DNA from: an uncultured Geobacter sp.
GTDB taxonomy: Bacteria; Desulfobacterota; Desulfuromonadia; Geobacterales; CAIOGM01
Direction of reading: 5' to 3'
Assembly (NCBI GenBank): GCA_903902855.1
Contig: CAIUWK010000077.1
Location: 1-50,896, forward strand
Length of the DNA: 50,896 bases
Position numbers and translations under genes: made by a program. The notes under the pieces are model-generated. The model saw nothing but the letters and a program-made list of their open reading frames with translations. It was not told the origin of the DNA and did not search any database. This document shows positions 1-6,851 of this stretch, piece by piece (within the stretch, counting starts at the first letter, position 1; every line of letters begins with the position of its first letter).

Positions 1-157
1 ATCTCCGCGTGAGTCGCCTTTCTCCCCGGCACGCGGAGGCGCGGAGGACGCGGAGAGAGTCAAAAGCAAAAGGATTCCTGGTTTAACCAAAAGACTGAAG
101 ACATATAATCTTGGTTTTCTCCGAGTTCTCCGCATCTCCGCGTGAGTCGCCTTTCGA
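1..157. repeat. CGGAG-rich inverted repeat element
   Basis: Left-edge spacer without a gene. The segment around 31-60 (runs of GCGGAG/CGCGGAGG) is roughly the inverse complement of 116-147 (TCTCCG runs), with about 55 bases between them. A short block, ATCTCCGCGTGAGTCGCC, occurs at 1-18 and again near 135-152. This resembles the dispersed CGGAGA-type repeats found between genes in many environmental bacteria. A related element sits at 28877-29046. The remaining bases up to 247 show nothing recognisable. Confidence 0.6.
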
Positions 158-247
158 AAGCTTTGCGTTTAAATAAACAACATGCTGATTTTGCTAGATT
201 GTTCATCCTGGGTGCGTGTCAGCGCGGGTTAGCTTTTAAATAAGAAA

Positions 248-1663
248 TCAGGCCCAATATGGCAGATAGCTTCGATACCGCGTAGATACCTGATCAGGAT
301 CTGCCAGCTTGATTTTTCCTGAATCAACGGTTGCAGCAATCGTCTGTGATACTGTTGCGCTCTTACTCTCCGGCAGCTTGAACCTCTCTCGCAAACTCTG
401 GTTCGTCATTTTCTCGTTCATCACGTAACGCAGGCAGCAATGCTGATAGGTGGCGCGGACCCGCTCGCTCCTCTCCATCTGCTCGAATTCCTTGTGGGCA
501 AACAGCACTGCCGTTGTCCTGACCTCTCCCACCCGAAAATCCGGTGCCGGAAGCTGGTAAAACTCCGCAGCCTGAATCACTTTGTCAACACCGCTCCCTT
601 TTTCCTCGCAGATGCCAAATCGCCGCATGAGGTCGGCCAATCGTTCGTTGCGGGATCGATATTCATCAATGAATCGTTCCGGTGAAATGAACGGTTTGCC
701 TGGATTTGAAATTTCCATCCGATCCGAATAGATTTCAATCATCACCGATGCGCCGGTCTCGGTAAAATTCTGATGGATCAAGGCATTGGCGACCAACTCC
801 CGAACGGCGATCTCCGGGAACATCTTCACTTCGCGCCGAAGCGCCTGTTCGATGATTTCGTTGGAGGGAATCAGGCCGTTGATATACTCCACGAGTCCCT
901 GAAAGCCGACGGCGTAACCTTTGGTAACCGGCTTGTCGGATCGTGTCCTCAGCTTGTTGGTCCCCTCATAGACGATGACACGCGGCGCCTTGCGCACCAA
1001 CAGATCAAATGATTCCAGCTTCTTGGCAAAAAGCAACGCCCCAAGATTGCTGATGGTCCAACCTTCACCGGTCCGCTCGATCAGACGTTCTCCGACAAAA
1101 CGCTCCAGCACCGCTTCACGATTTGCCGGATACGGAAGGTTTACAAGATCGAAATAGCTCTGGGTGTCCAGCAGTTGCACGACCTTCTCGCCATCACAGC
1201 CGGTCATTGCCGGTCTGAGCGACCAATCCTGTTCGTTTTCGGCAAAGATGCGCATCAACTGGTCCGGCGTCATCGGCACCAGATCCTCACCTGCCCGCAT
1301 CAGGTAAGCGCCGTCAAAATCAAGCGGTTGTCCCATCGGGCGCGATGGGATTTCGAACACGAGGACACGGCCATCGGGATGAGACAGCTCAACGACATCA
1401 ACCCGGATGCGCAATTTCTCGACAATACGCGACTTGATCTCGTTGAGGCTCGATGCCGAAGCGAATGCGTGCGAGCCAACCACCCGGCGTGGCAGCTTGT
1501 CCGTGACGCCGAGTATCAGGTGCCCACCACCTTCGTTGGCCAAGGCTACGCAGTAGCGGAGCAGCTTGGCCGTATCGAACTGCTGCTTGGCTTCCTTGAA
1601 TTCAAGGTGCTCATTCTCAGCGGGAGTTGACAGCCATTGACGGAGAGCATCGAGCGTTATCAT
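248..1663 (-). CDS. AlbA_2/Schlafen-type ATP-binding protein with winged helix, type I RM-associated
   Basis: A 471-residue cytoplasmic protein. The N-terminal 130 residues have the look of an AlbA_2 (Schlafen-like, formerly divergent AAA-4) domain, with HLEFKEAK near residue 19 and NEGGGHLILGV near 43. The middle (about 280-370) resembles a GHKL/HATPase_c_4 fold, with AVRELVANALIHQNF followed by SDRMEISNPGKP. The C-terminus is winged-helix-like (MTNQSLRERFKLPESKSATV). Proteins of this architecture (COG2865) are often annotated as putative transcriptional regulators or RecG-like ATP-binding proteins and are frequent in type I restriction loci. Its start codon overlaps the hsdS stop by 4 bases (ATGA), so it is the last gene of the operon in view. 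Role inferred: regulation or accessory defence; no biochemical function can be read from the sequence. Confidence 0.85.
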   Translation of the reverse strand: MITLDALRQWLSTPAENEHLEFKEAKQQFDTAKLLRYCVALANEGGGHLILGVTDKLPRRVVGSHAFASASSLNEIKSRIVEKLRIRVDVVELSHPDGRVLVFEIPSRPMGQPLDFDGAYLMRAGEDLVPMTPDQLMRIFAENEQDWSLRPAMTGCDGEKVVQLLDTQSYFDLVNLPYPANREAVLERFVGERLIERTGEGWTISNLGALLFAKKLESFDLLVRKAPRVIVYEGTNKLRTRSDKPVTKGYAVGFQGLVEYINGLIPSNEIIEQALRREVKMFPEIAVRELVANALIHQNFTETGASVMIEIYSDRMEISNPGKPFISPERFIDEYRSRNERLADLMRRFGICEEKGSGVDKVIQAAEFYQLPAPDFRVGEVRTTAVLFAHKEFEQMERSERVRATYQHCCLRYVMNEKMTNQSLRERFKLPESKSATVSQTIAATVDSGKIKLADPDQVSTRYRSYLPYWA

Positions 1664-2847
1664 AGTTGCCCCGTGAAGGCTTGGTCGAGGAGGGATTTTT
1701 TCAGGGCGTCGAGGGCGGAGAGCTTTTGCCGGCAGATGGATTCGAGGCGTTGGGTCTCTTCTCGTAGAGAATCAAGTTTTTCTACAATATGTAACTGCTC
1801 GGCAACAGCCTTAGGGAAGGAAATCTCGATAGTTTTTAAAAGGCTGGCTTTAATGCCTTGTACGGTAGCACCAGTACCTTTAGCAAGAATTCGCTGTTGT
1901 ACTGGTTGGGACAGCAGCAGGTATTTAAGGAATGCACTGTCAAGTTTAGTCGCGTCTGTTTGCATAATAATTATGCGTTGTGCAAAGACGACTTTATCAT
2001 TGGTATCGAGCTGGGCAACATTGGCAAGTGGTGCTTCTGTCGTGAAAAGCACGTCACCTATTCTTGGAATTCCACGAGTCATCCAACCATCATATGATTC
2101 TGGTGCAACAAACTCCATAGGAGCTTTTTGCAGATACCCCATTTTTACATTCTTTGCTGTAATAAGTAGTAAGCCACTTTCCGTCTTATCAGGAGTCTTT
2201 CCACGATAGTCAATGAAACGAATTTGCTGACCAATAGTTGACTCCACCCACCCCTCACCCCGCTGACTAAACACCCCATTCAAATGGCTTTCAAAGAGGG
2301 CACGGGCGTTGAGGAGGTTCTTTTCGGCGTTGGCCTTGGCGGTGGCGATGCCGTCAAAGGCTTCGTCGAGGATGCTGACGATGCGCTGCTGCTCGGGGAG
2401 GGGAGGGAGCGGGAGGGAAAGCCCTTTTATGAAAGGTAGCTTCACGCCTTGAACTGTTGCACCTGTTCCTTCCGCGACAATAGAGTCAGAAATGCTTTTT
2501 AGCCACCAGAAGAGAAAACGCACTTCGAGTTTCTTGGGATCATTTGGAACTATGCCACGAAGGTCTTGGTTGATAGCTGTGTCTTGCTCTATCAGGCAAA
2601 CTTTGCCCAAGCCTACACGTGTTGCAATTATTACATTGTTGCTGGGTATGACGTTTGTAGAACTGGCCTTGATTGCTTCTCTGGTGATCTTGAATTCGGT
2701 TTTAGTAATAACATCACTGCGCATATCCCTGACGGTCGCCCACGGAATATTGCCGGTGTAATACTCTGGTTTATCCTTTGGAGGAGTGCCCCCACCAATT
2801 ACGTGGCACATCTCACCAAGGCTTTTGATCTTCCATCCCGCCTTCAT
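1660..2847 (-). CDS. hsdS: Type I restriction-modification specificity subunit S
   Basis: A 395-residue specificity subunit that would recognise the bipartite DNA target for the HsdM methylase. Two target-recognition half-domains are visible: the first from about residue 5 (WKIKSLGEMCHVIGGGTP) and the second from about 205 (WVESTIGQQIRFIDYRGKTP). Each is followed by a conserved helical spacer (PLPPLPEQQRIVSILDEAF near 168; AVAEQLHIVEKLDSLREET near 350). GTGATVQG appears once in each half, showing the internal pseudo-symmetry typical of HsdS. Length is normal for the family. Its start overlaps the upstream nucleotidyltransferase stop by 4 bases and its stop overlaps the next start, so it is translationally coupled on both sides. 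Base composition is lower in GC than that of hsdM, common for exchangeable specificity genes. Confidence 0.95.
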   Translation of the reverse strand: MKAGWKIKSLGEMCHVIGGGTPPKDKPEYYTGNIPWATVRDMRSDVITKTEFKITREAIKASSTNVIPSNNVIIATRVGLGKVCLIEQDTAINQDLRGIVPNDPKKLEVRFLFWWLKSISDSIVAEGTGATVQGVKLPFIKGLSLPLPPLPEQQRIVSILDEAFDGIATAKANAEKNLLNARALFESHLNGVFSQRGEGWVESTIGQQIRFIDYRGKTPDKTESGLLLITAKNVKMGYLQKAPMEFVAPESYDGWMTRGIPRIGDVLFTTEAPLANVAQLDTNDKVVFAQRIIIMQTDATKLDSAFLKYLLLSQPVQQRILAKGTGATVQGIKASLLKTIEISFPKAVAEQLHIVEKLDSLREETQRLESICRQKLSALDALKKSLLDQAFTGQL

Positions 2848-3188
2848 ACTCTTACCTTCCCCTCGGCAGCATCTTCCCGCGCATAAAAAACCACCCCAAT
2901 CCGTTCGATATGCTCCCTCAGCTTCGCATGGTCAAGCTGTTCGAAAATTGAAAGGTCAAACATCCACGGCAGAAGCAGCTCATCAAGTTCATCAAGAATT
3001 TTCAACAGGATGCTGTGATTCAGCTCATTGCCGTACATCGTCAAGTCAATATCCGAGCCGGTTTTGTAATTTCCCTTGGCACGCGAGCCATATAACACAA
3101 CCCGTTCCACCTCCGGATGAGAAGCAAACAGGGCCCGGATCTTTTCTACCGCAGCCAAAGGCAATCCAAAGAGGAGATCCGTCATCAT
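2844..3188 (-). CDS. MNT-type minimal nucleotidyltransferase (MntA-like antitoxin)
   Basis: A 114-residue minimal nucleotidyltransferase. The polymerase-beta-type active site is intact: G34-S35 and, ten residues later, D46-I-D48, matching the GSX10DXD signature of MntA-type enzymes. In characterised MntA-HepT pairs the nucleotidyltransferase AMPylates the partner HEPN RNase and neutralises it. Here the partner is directly upstream with a 4-base ATGA overlap, so a two-component module is likely. What is unusual is the location, inside a type I RM operon between hsdM and hsdS. Activity as an antitoxin is inferred from family and pairing. Confidence 0.9.
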   Translation of the reverse strand: MMTDLLFGLPLAAVEKIRALFASHPEVERVVLYGSRAKGNYKTGSDIDLTMYGNELNHSILLKILDELDELLLPWMFDLSIFEQLDHAKLREHIERIGVVFYAREDAAEGKVRV

Positions 3189-3592
3189 GCTTGCGAACTC
3201 AAGGATTCTAATCGGAGATGTAAACGAACAAATTCAGGGTAATACTGTGTCACAATTTTGCTGGAGATATCATCAGCAACGTCTTCATTATAAGTGTGGC
3301 TGGTAAGAACTCTGCTCTTGATCATTTCCATCCAGGTTTCACCATCTTCAATCAAACCACGCCTGAATGCCAGTCGAAAGGCATCACGGCTGCCGATAAT
3401 TCCGACCTCTCCTTGCGCTTCAAAAACGTCTTTGATACAGTTCCACGCCAGTTCGTAGGTGTACTCAAAACATTGGATCAATCCCTGCTGCTCGAACTCG
3501 TTAAGCTCGCCTTTTTCAATAAATCTGGTGAGTTGACGGAGAGCTTTGGAATAGTTTTCCAGCCGTTGTTTCCAGCGAATGTCTTCAGTCAT
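3185..3592 (-). CDS. HEPN-domain protein, HI0074 family (nucleotidyltransferase substrate-binding)
   Basis: A 135-residue all-helical protein of the HI0074/NTase substrate-binding type, the standard partner of minimal nucleotidyltransferases. It keeps a HEPN RNase-like signature: R94, four residues, H99, then T100-Y101 (RVLTSHTY), matching the RX4HXY motif of HepT toxins. Typical HI0074 landmarks are also visible: QGLIQCFEYTYELAWN near 36-51 and a GSRDAFRLAFRRGLI segment near 67-81. It starts 3 bases after the hsdM stop and overlaps the nucleotidyltransferase start by 4 bases. Family knowledge supports toxin-antitoxin function for HepT/MntA. Whether this HI0074-type protein is a true RNase is uncertain, although its catalytic motif is intact. 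Confidence 0.9.
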   Translation of the reverse strand: MTEDIRWKQRLENYSKALRQLTRFIEKGELNEFEQQGLIQCFEYTYELAWNCIKDVFEAQGEVGIIGSRDAFRLAFRRGLIEDGETWMEMIKSRVLTSHTYNEDVADDISSKIVTQYYPEFVRLHLRLESLSSQA

Positions 3593-3595
3593 ATG

Positions 3596-5116
3596 CTACG
3601 TCTCCTTGTTCAAGTGAAGCAATTCCCTGATACTTGCCAGCACTTCCGCACTTTCGGCATCCAGTGCGGCTATCTCGTCCATGATCTCCTCAGGACTCCG
3701 GTGAACGACTTCTTCTCCGCCATTGGGGTTCTTCACGGAGAGATCAAACGTGGCCTTGTCGATACCGGCGACATCTACGCTCCACGACTTGGGTGAATCG
3801 GCAAAACTCTTCTGCAACTCGATGAACTCGGCCAGATCAGTGTCGTTCAGCGGGTTGGTCTTCCCCATGTTACGACCGGGATCGAGGGAGTAGTACCAGA
3901 CCTTTCTGGTCGGTGCGCCCTTCTCGAAGAAGAGCACCACGGTCTTCACCCCGGCTCCCTGGAAGGTGCCGCCGGGACAGTCGAGGACCGTATGCAGGTT
4001 GCAGCTTTCCAGCAGGAGCTTACGGAGACTCACCGAGGCGTTGTCGGTGTTGGAAAGGAAAGTGTTCTTGATGACCACCCCGGCCCGGCCACCGGCCTTG
4101 AGCATCTTGATGAAATGCTGGAGAAAGAGAAAGGCGGTCTCCCCGGTCCGGATGGGGAAGTTCTGCTGCACCTCCTTCCGCTCCTTGCCGCCGAAGGGAG
4201 GATTGGCCAGAATCACATCATGGCGGTCCTTCTCCTGAATGTCGGCCAGGTTCTCCGCCAGGGTATTGGTGTGGATGATGTTGGGCGCTTCGATGCCATG
4301 GAGGATCATGTTCATAATGGCGATGACGTAGGCCAGGGACTTTTTCTCCTTGCCGAAGAAGGTCCGCTCCTGCAACGTCTTCAGGTCGGAAGTGCTCAAC
4401 CCTTCGACTTCGCTCAGGGACCCCCCTTCGACGGTCCGTGAGCCTGTCGAACGGGTCGAACGGAGGTAGTCAAAGGCTTCACACAAGAACCCTGCGGAGC
4501 CGACCGCACCGTCATAGATCCGTTCACCGATCCTGGGAGCGACCACCTGCACGATGGCGCGGATGAGCGGACGCGGGGTGTAGTACTCGCCGCCGTTGCG
4601 ACCAGCGTTCCCCATGTTCTTGATCTTGGCTTCGTAGAGGTGGGAGAGTTCGTGCTTCTCCGTCTGGGAGTTGAAGCGGAGTTCATCCATATGGTCGATG
4701 ATGTCCCGCAGGATGTAGCCGCTCTGGATCTTGTTCTTGATCTCCCCGAATATCTGGCCGATCTTGTACTCGATGGTGTTGGGACCGGTGGCCTTTTGCT
4801 TGAAGCCGTGGAGGTAGGGGAAGAGCTTCCGGTCCACGAAGTCACGCAGATCGTCCCCGGAGAGGGCGGTATTATGGTCCAGCTTGCCGTCGGCCCCCTT
4901 GGGTGCGGCCCAGCTCTCCCAACGGTACTGCTCATCCAGGATGAAGGAGTACGTCTTCCCCTCCATGGCCGCTTCCATGGCCTTGTCCTGCTCCAGGCTG
5001 TCCAGATATTTCAGGAAGAGGAGCCAGGAGGTCTGCTCTGCATAGTCCAGTTCACTGGCGCACCCCGCTTCTTTACGGAGAGCGTCATCGATATTTTTAA
5101 ATGCCTGTTCGAACAT
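3596..5116 (-). CDS. hsdM: Type I restriction-modification methyltransferase subunit M
   Basis: N6-adenine methyltransferase of a type I RM system, 506 residues from ATG at 5116. That start was chosen for AAAGGTGACC just upstream and because the family N-terminus begins FEQAFKNIDDALRKEAG; an in-frame upstream extension to 5215 is not family-like. Visible motifs: an HsdM N-terminal helical domain, GGEYYTPRPLIRAIV, the SAM-binding segment DGAVGSAGFL and the catalytic NPPF. Odd point: residues about 219-239 (4400-4460) are encoded by a palindromic repeat and have no counterpart in the usual family layout, so the gene carries an in-frame insertion between the SAM-binding motif and the LQERTFFGKEKK segment. 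First gene of the hsdM-HEPN-MNT-hsdS-AlbA_2 operon. No hsdR is in the window. Confidence 0.95.
   Translation of the reverse strand: MFEQAFKNIDDALRKEAGCASELDYAEQTSWLLFLKYLDSLEQDKAMEAAMEGKTYSFILDEQYRWESWAAPKGADGKLDHNTALSGDDLRDFVDRKLFPYLHGFKQKATGPNTIEYKIGQIFGEIKNKIQSGYILRDIIDHMDELRFNSQTEKHELSHLYEAKIKNMGNAGRNGGEYYTPRPLIRAIVQVVAPRIGERIYDGAVGSAGFLCEAFDYLRSTRSTGSRTVEGGSLSEVEGLSTSDLKTLQERTFFGKEKKSLAYVIAIMNMILHGIEAPNIIHTNTLAENLADIQEKDRHDVILANPPFGGKERKEVQQNFPIRTGETAFLFLQHFIKMLKAGGRAGVVIKNTFLSNTDNASVSLRKLLLESCNLHTVLDCPGGTFQGAGVKTVVLFFEKGAPTRKVWYYSLDPGRNMGKTNPLNDTDLAEFIELQKSFADSPKSWSVDVAGIDKATFDLSVKNPNGGEEVVHRSPEEIMDEIAALDAESAEVLASIRELLHLNKET
4400..4460. repeat. In-frame palindromic repeat inserted in hsdM
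   Basis: Contains CCTTCGACTTCGCTCAGG at 4401-4418, then CCCTTCGACGGTCCGTGAGC and TGTCGAACGGGTCGAACGG to about 4460. These are the two arms of the very common environmental repeat family CCTTCGAC(...)CTCAGG / CCTGAGC...TCGAAGG. A single related arm, CCCTGAGCGTAGTCGAAGGG, occurs inside the 169-bp repeats at 6527 and 12193. Here it contributes about 20 Ser/Arg/Gly-rich residues to HsdM without breaking the frame. Confidence 0.75.
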
Positions 5117-5285
5117 GGTCACCTTTTCCGGTTGAAATGATCGTTCCACCCGGCACATGAGGAGCGTACCGAACTCCCTTATACTTATACGGATGAATGA
5201 AAAAATAGCCACCAAAAAGAGCGTGGCGGCGTGTCGTTAATGTTGATTCGAAATCGCGGTCATGGACCGACAGTGAGTCCAGACG

Positions 5286-5320
5286 CAAAAAAGGCCGGTC
5301 ACTGTTGCGTGCCGGCCTTC
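5286..5320 (-). terminator. Rho-independent terminator after pseudo-receiver gene
   Basis: On the minus strand, AAGGCCGG and CCGGCCTT (5291-5298 with 5312-5319) form an 8-bp GC-rich stem with a loop of about 13 nt, followed by a run of six T. It lies about 70 bases downstream of the gene at 5390-5776 and separates it from the hsd operon. Confidence 0.8.
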
Positions 5321-5389
5321 CTACCCTGTATGTTCACGACTCATGTAGTTCCTCCTCTCTCACCGGCAGCCTTGCCGGGATGGTTCATC

Positions 5390-5776
5390 TCAGTGGGTGT
5401 ACTGGGACGCGCTCTCGAAGGCACACTTGATTGCCTGCCGGATCTCGTCGGTGTCTTCCCGTTTCGCCGGCTTCAGGGCGTGGTAGAAAATTCCCTCGGC
5501 GCGAATTTTTCGGATGACCGGCTGTGACTCCTCATTGGACATGAGGATGATGGTCAGGTTCCGGTTGCACTGCTTGAGCAGGGGGATCAGTTCCGCTGCG
5601 GCCAAGTCGTCGAATTCGCTTCCCAGAAGAACTACCTGGGCACCTTTCTTCAGGATTCCGCTGAGGGCATCGGCAGCCGAATCGGTCACGGTGACACTGT
5701 ACCCTTCATCACTCAGCATCTCGGCCATCATGGACCGGCAGTTCCGGTCCTGTTCTGCGATCATAAGTCCCGCCAT
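5390..5776 (-). CDS. Receiver-like (pseudo-receiver) single-domain protein
   Basis: A 128-residue stand-alone receiver-fold protein. The alpha/beta pattern of a CheY-like domain is clear: LMIAEQDRNCRSMMAEML at the start, AQVVLLGSEFDDLAAAEL in the middle, and the beta5 lysine K102 in ALKPAKRED. The position expected for the phosphoacceptor aspartate (about residue 52, after VVLL) is glycine, so classical phosphorylation is probably lost. D56/D57 are a few residues further on but out of register. It is followed by a strong terminator and reads as a monocistronic unit. Function unknown; it may act as a phosphorylation-independent protein-protein adaptor. Confidence 0.8.
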   Translation of the reverse strand: MAGLMIAEQDRNCRSMMAEMLSDEGYSVTVTDSAADALSGILKKGAQVVLLGSEFDDLAAAELIPLLKQCNRNLTIILMSNEESQPVIRKIRAEGIFYHALKPAKREDTDEIRQAIKCAFESASQYTH

Positions 5777-5826
5777 GACACACCTTCCTTTCCACCCGGT
5801 CCTGCTTGTCGGCAGATTACTTCAGG

Positions 5827-6057
5827 TTAGTTATGGGCTTTGACTTCGGTCCCTTCAGCAACAACCCCTTTCACCATTCCAACCATCATCATCGCTGCCG
5901 GCATTACCTGGGCAACAACTATCACGGCGCAGAAGCCGAGGAAAGACCAAACCAGAAGACCACTGTTGTCACTGTATGCGGGGGCGGCGAATGCCGGGGC
6001 TGCGGTTACCATCGTTGCTACTGCTGCGGAAGCTATCGTTCTCAGTGTGGTTTTCAT
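5827..6057 (-). CDS. Small exported membrane protein
   Basis: A 76-residue hypothetical protein with a cleavable-looking signal peptide (MKTTLRTIASAAVATMVTAA, probable cleavage after AFA) and one hydrophobic segment (LLVWSFLGFCAVIVVAQVMP) followed by a Met-rich stretch (AAMMMVGMVKG). A GAGGAGG ribosome-binding site lies about 5 nt before the ATG. A sigma-54-like promoter is present about 45-60 nt upstream. I do not recognise a named family. Topology suggests an inner-membrane miniprotein with its N-terminus removed. Confidence 0.75.
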   Translation of the reverse strand: MKTTLRTIASAAVATMVTAAPAFAAPAYSDNSGLLVWSFLGFCAVIVVAQVMPAAMMMVGMVKGVVAEGTEVKAHN

Positions 6058-6102
6058 GGCGTCCTCCTCGTCTGCTTTTCTTTCCGTCTATGATCAGTAC
6101 TT

Positions 6103-6118
6103 AGCTTAAATCGTGCCA
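6103..6118 (-). promoter_or_regulatory. Sigma-54-like (-24/-12) promoter
   Basis: On the minus strand the sequence reads TGGCACGATTTAAGCT: a -24 TGGCAC block and a -12 GC with exactly 10 bases between the GG and GC dinucleotides, as RpoN promoters require. The -12 element is AAGCT rather than TTGCT, so the match is partial. It sits 46-61 nt before the start of the small exported membrane protein gene. Confidence 0.45.
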
Positions 6119-6409
6119 GAAATGAGGGGAGGGCGATAATAGTTGTAACCTGCTGAAGTCGCGGGTTTAATCGACCACGCTCCTCAGCATGGTGTGACGG
6201 GTGCTAGTCGTGACGTATAAGAAACAGAGACAGCTCCATGAGCGGTAAAATGTGATTAGCTGCATGATGTCGGATGGTTATCTTCCGTATCGGGAATTGA
6301 TCCTGCTGCATATGCGTATCATGAAACGATACAGTCGGCGGGATTCCCCAAAAAGTTTACCTATGGCTTGTCTGACGCCTACGCAAAATCTGCGAAAACA
6401 GCCTTTTCC

Positions 6410-6483
6410 GTCATTTCGACCAAAGGGAGAAATCTGAATATTTCAAGGCACTACAAGATCCCTCTCTATCGTTCGCGATGACA
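6410..6483. repeat. GTCATTTCGA-type palindromic repeat
   Basis: GTCATTTCGACCAAAGGGAG at the left end is approximately inverse-complementary to the right end (CCCTCTCTATCGTTCGCGATGAC), giving an imperfect hairpin of about 74 bases. The arms resemble the widespread GTCATTCCGA...GAATGAC intergenic repeat family of proteobacteria. Confidence 0.55.
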
Positions 6484-6526
6484 ACGCATAATTTCTTGCG
6501 TAACTTCAGCCCCCTTGCAACCCGGT

Positions 6527-6695
6527 CATCATAACTCCCCCTGTCCCCCTCTTATCTTAAGAGGGGGAACGTTCTGCCACCGGAATCAACACAAGCGTCC
6601 CTCCCCCTGGGTTAAGCATGCCCTGAGCGTAGTCGAAGGGGGGAGGACAGGAGGGGTTACGATAGTCGCGCATCTGTATTGAGCTGAACAGTTAC
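6527..6695 (+). repeat. 169-bp structured direct repeat, copy 1
   Basis: About 90 percent identical by eye to 12193-12361, same orientation. Internal structure: an outer stem (TAACTCCCCCTGTCC near the left end with GGACAGGAGGGGTTA near 6646-6660), a hairpin of 10 bp with a 3-nt loop (CCCCCTCTTA / TAAGAGGGGG), and a CCCTGAGCGTAGTCGAAGGG arm of the same family as the insertion in hsdM. No coding potential. Looks like a non-autonomous palindromic element. Confidence 0.8.
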
Positions 6696-6780
6696 AAGAG
6701 ATCTTATAAAAATCATCCGGGCGAAGCAGATGAACCTTGCTTTGCCCCTGCATTTATCACTTTCTGATCTTCGGTTTTTC

Positions 6781-6815
6781 TCCTCTCCCCTAAGAGAGGG
6801 GAGAGGAGAGGGGTG
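6781..6815. repeat. TCCTCTCCCCT hairpin repeat
   Basis: TCCTCTCCCC is followed by GGGGAGAGGA with a short AG-rich centre, making a strong stem-loop 40-70 bases past the stop codon of the kelch gene. It is a common form of dispersed repeat. It could also slow transcription coming from the right, but there is no T-run. Confidence 0.5.
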
Positions 6816-6851
6816 GTTGTTTCGTTGATGTTGCCCTGATGGTCTGTCGGA

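Larger units (their letters stand above)
6119..6851. other. Gene-free spacer loaded with repeats
   Basis: No credible gene is visible. A plus-strand frame at 6252-6437 lacks a ribosome-binding site and runs into a repeat. The spacer contains three unrelated repeat elements, listed separately (6410-6483, 6527-6695, 6781-6815), and separates the small membrane protein gene from the end of the kelch-repeat gene. Confidence 0.7.

Noticed and set aside
5117..5215. N-terminal extension of hsdM
   Set aside because: The extra 33 residues do not resemble HsdM and the good ribosome-binding site is at ATG 5116.
6252..6437. Short plus-strand frame of 61 codons
   Set aside because: No ribosome-binding site and it ends inside the palindromic repeat at 6410.
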